Source: JBFMFR01 sp040752025
GTDB lineage: Bacteria; Chloroflexota; Anaerolineae; Anaerolineales; UBA4823
Assembly (NCBI GenBank): GCA_040752025.1
Contig: JBFMFR010000004.1
Span: 124,001 to 188,000, forward strand
Length of the DNA stretch: 64,000 bases
Reading direction: 5' to 3'
Part shown: positions 62,294 through 64,000 of the stretch, piece by piece
Position numbering within the stretch: the first letter of the stretch is position 1
How the letters are laid out: each line of letters begins with the position of its first letter
Made by a program: the position numbers and the translations under genes
Notes under the pieces: generated by a model
Databases searched by the model: none
Seen by the model: only the letters and a program-made list of their open reading frames with translations
What the model was told of the DNA's origin: nothing

Positions 62294-62977
62294 TCAAGTC
62301 TGAGGGCCGCGCCAACCGGTCTGGGCCAGCCAGCGGCGCGTGGCGGCGGCGTGGCCGTTGATATTCGAGCCGGTGATCTCACGGTGGAGCTGGTGCAGAT
62401 CGTCGATCGTGTCGACATCATACCAGGAGGGCAGCAAGGAGACGACCAGCCCGCTGGCTTCGGCCAGCGCCAGCGTGTCGGCCAGCACATGTGGCGTGCT
62501 CATCTGCACTTGGCGCAGCAGATGCGGTTGGGGCTGCTTCAAACCGATCAGGTAATAACCGCCGTCCTGGGTCGGGCCCAGCACCACGTCCGCCCCAGCC
62601 AGGCGCTCGAAGGCCTGGACAAGGTAGTCCGCGGGCAGCGTCGGGCTGTCGCTGTCCATCACCACCGCCCGCGGCGAGCCGCCCGCCAGGGCCTCGCTCA
62701 ACAGGTGATCCAGGCGCTCTCCCAACGAGGCGCCGCGCTGGCAGGTTAGGGTCATGTCCGGCGCCAGTTGCCAGAAGTAATCCTGGGCATCCTCCGGCAG
62801 GTAGACGATGCCACGCTGTACGCCAGGGACTTTGCGCATCGTCTCCAGCGTATCTTGCAGAAAACAGGTGTACAAATCGGCTGCCTGGCCAGGGGCCAGC
62901 GGCGGGCACAGGCGCGTTTTGGTTTGCCCGGGGGTGGGCTTTTTGGCCACCACCAGGAGGGTATCGGGCCTGGGCAT
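62294..62977 (-). CDS. DUF2064/TIGR04282 family glycosyltransferase-like protein
   Basis: The 227-residue product matches the TIGR04282 family: TLLVVAKKPTPGQTKTRLCP with the nucleotide-binding K-P-x-x-G-x-x-K-T-R-L, AVVMDSDSPTLPADYL with the D-x-D-like metal site, and VVLGPTQDGGYYLIGL. The family has a GT-A nucleotidyl/glycosyl transferase fold and often lies near radical SAM genes. It lies 41 bases before the radical SAM gene and one base after the DoxX-like gene, so it is in this operon. Confidence 0.88.
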   Translation of the reverse strand: MPRPDTLLVVAKKPTPGQTKTRLCPPLAPGQAADLYTCFLQDTLETMRKVPGVQRGIVYLPEDAQDYFWQLAPDMTLTCQRGASLGERLDHLLSEALAGGSPRAVVMDSDSPTLPADYLVQAFERLAGADVVLGPTQDGGYYLIGLKQPQPHLLRQVQMSTPHVLADTLALAEASGLVVSLLPSWYDVDTIDDLHQLHREITGSNINGHAAATRRWLAQTGWRGPQT

Positions 62978-62978
62978 A

Positions 62979-63653
62979 TCAGGTGAGCAGGAGTACGATC
63001 TTAGCCAGGCGGTTGCCGCGCCCGGCCGGGCCGGCCAGCTTGCGGCGCAGCAGGGCGTCCACGCCCAGGCTGCGCCCGGCGGCGGCTGCCAGCATAGCGA
63101 TCGACAGGGCCACGATCGTGCCGTAGCTCCATTCCCATTCGAACGGGCGCGGGATGTTGGCCAGGCCGACGTAGAGTTGTAAGGACACGCCGATCGAGAC
63201 CAGCGCTCCCAGGCGTGTGAACAGGCCCAGCAGCATCGAGAGGAAAATCCAGAACTCAGCCAGCCAGACCAGCCAGCCGGTTATCCGGATGTTTGGAATG
63301 AACAGCTTGTCGAGGATGACGCCGTTGAGTTTAGCCAGGGGGGTGATGTTTACGCTGATCGTCGGCCAGCCCGCCGGGCGCGCATCGGCGATCAGCACCT
63401 GGCGTGGCTGCGAGGCGTAGATCGACTCCAGGCCCATCCAGTAGCACAGCCCGCTGCTGTTGTTGGTGTCGTAATTGTTCTGCTCTGCGGGTTTGGGGAA
63501 AGAGAAATCAGAGCCGCAGCCGAAAGTGGGGGGCAGTTTCCAAAAGAGCTGGGTGAAGAATAAATACGCCAAAATCAGGCGAGCGATGAGCATGCAGACT
63601 TTGTAAAGCCGGGCATCGAATCGAGCGGTGTGTGAGTCGAACAGGTTGAACAT
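62979..63653 (-). CDS. DoxX/DoxD-like membrane protein
   Basis: The 224-residue product has four hydrophobic segments (MLIARLILAYLFFTQLFWKL, GWLVWLAEFWIFLSMLLGLF, LGALVSIGVSLQLYVGLANI, YGTIVALSIAMLAAAAGR) with the DoxX hallmark of a first helix ending in F-x-K-L and G-R-x-L-G-V-D near the end. A loop with GLCYWMGLESIYASQPRQ separates helices 1 and 2. The name DoxD refers to thiosulfate:quinone oxidoreductase, but no partner is here. The ATG at 63653 follows AAGGAG. Confidence 0.78.
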   Translation of the reverse strand: MFNLFDSHTARFDARLYKVCMLIARLILAYLFFTQLFWKLPPTFGCGSDFSFPKPAEQNNYDTNNSSGLCYWMGLESIYASQPRQVLIADARPAGWPTISVNITPLAKLNGVILDKLFIPNIRITGWLVWLAEFWIFLSMLLGLFTRLGALVSIGVSLQLYVGLANIPRPFEWEWSYGTIVALSIAMLAAAAGRSLGVDALLRRKLAGPAGRGNRLAKIVLLLT

Positions 63654-63701
63654 GTTTTTCTCCTTTCTTGGTAGAACCAAAACAATTACCGGATATTGAG
63701 A

Positions 63702-64000
63702 TTATGGGATCAATTCCAGGATTAAAGGCTGCTTTCCAGGCAGCGTATAGTTAAGAGAAATGATACCGGTAGAATCTGGCAGAGCGAAGATCGCCAGGGC
63801 CGCCGTGCCGTGTTCGGGTTGGATGGATTGGGGATAGAAGCGGGTCACAGGATAATCCAGGCCGATTTCCAATGGTTCGAGGGTTTGCCCCTCTCCGGTT
63901 ACCAGCCTGAGGTGCTGCGGGCCCACCTGCAGGGGCTGGCCCGCCAGCGCTTCGAGGGTGAAAACCACGAGGGCATAGCTCCCTCCGCCGGGTGGGGCTG
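63702..64000 (-). CDS. Hypothetical protein, 5' part outside the window
   Basis: The frame is open from base 64000 down to the stop at 63702. The visible 98 residues read APPGGGSYALVVFTLEAL, GPQHLRLVTGEGQTLEPL, GLDYPVTRFYPQSI and ALPDSTGIISLNYTLPGKQP, a beta-rich pattern typical of extracytoplasmic domains. The GTG at 63968 is only an internal codon, since the frame continues to the window edge. It is upstream of the DoxX-like gene on the same strand. No family is assigned. Confidence 0.6.
   Translation of the reverse strand, partial: APPGGGSYALVVFTLEALAGQPLQVGPQHLRLVTGEGQTLEPLEIGLDYPVTRFYPQSIQPEHGTAALAIFALPDSTGIISLNYTLPGKQPLILELIP

Noticed and set aside
62979..63653. Functional thiosulfate:quinone oxidoreductase subunit
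   Set aside because: Only the DoxX/DoxD-like fold is seen; no DoxA or sulfur-oxidation gene is in the window.

Overview
The window (about 64 kb, mostly GC-rich) reads as a chromosomal segment of a heterotrophic, probably anaerobic bacterium, most likely of the Chloroflexota (Anaerolineae-like). This is inference from gene content: Ser/Thr-rich 'TPTPAP' lipoprotein linkers, Ser/Thr kinases, secreted kelch and LamG-like proteins, oligopeptide-type sugar ABC transporters with GH3/GH43 enzymes, and alternative GTG/TTG starts. No rRNA or tRNA gene and no CRISPR array was seen. Both ends cut genes.

Layout. 1-4115 (minus): an ASCH-like fragment, then an overlapping operon of CotH kinase, DUF4956 membrane protein and VTC-type polyphosphate polymerase. 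4286-4850: a broken aminoglycoside 3-N-acetyltransferase. 4806-6702 (minus): a DUF2877 (AllH/YlbF-like) protein and two small membrane proteins. 7348-18943 (plus): the most interesting region, one long operon of an NCS2 purine/pyrimidine-type permease, a three-subunit molybdenum hydroxylase, FdrA/AllF- and YlbE/AllG-like subunits of oxamate carbamoyltransferase, a metal-dependent cyclase/amidohydrolase, an unknown GNAT-like protein, a thiolase-fold protein without its nucleophilic cysteine, and its DUF35 partner. It looks like an uncharacterised N-heterocycle degradation route in which the ring is hydroxylated, opened hydrolytically, and a carbamoyl group is recovered as carbamoyl phosphate. 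The operon also carries a dispersed 13-bp palindrome and a second short repeat inside its coding sequences.

19.0-26.6 kb holds a small membrane protein, an RHH/PIN toxin-antitoxin pair with a clear promoter and operator, an MFS transporter, and a MarR regulator with a heterodimeric ABC exporter. 26.7-43.8 kb is a plant-polysaccharide locus: ABC importer, GH43 and GH3 (minus), LacI repressor with promoter and paired operators, a divergent second GH3, and a sugar isomerase/oxidoreductase/URO-D-like operon. 44.1-47.9 kb encodes a 14-repeat kelch protein and a lipoprotein. 48.2-54.6 kb is visibly AT-richer and carries a membrane Ser/Thr kinase and a 1072-residue secreted metallopeptidase-like protein. 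54-57 kb is a scar zone of truncated genes (XRE regulator, transposase, kinase, Lon-like protease) around a HEPN/MNT pair. 57-64 kb holds a site-2 protease with CBS domains, a secreted esterase, and a minus-strand operon of DoxX-like protein, DUF2064 transferase, radical SAM/SPASM enzyme and membrane glycosyltransferase.

A recurring theme is gene decay by loss of the middle with both ends kept: the acetyltransferase, a kinase, a Lon-like protease and a toxin-antitoxin remnant all show it.
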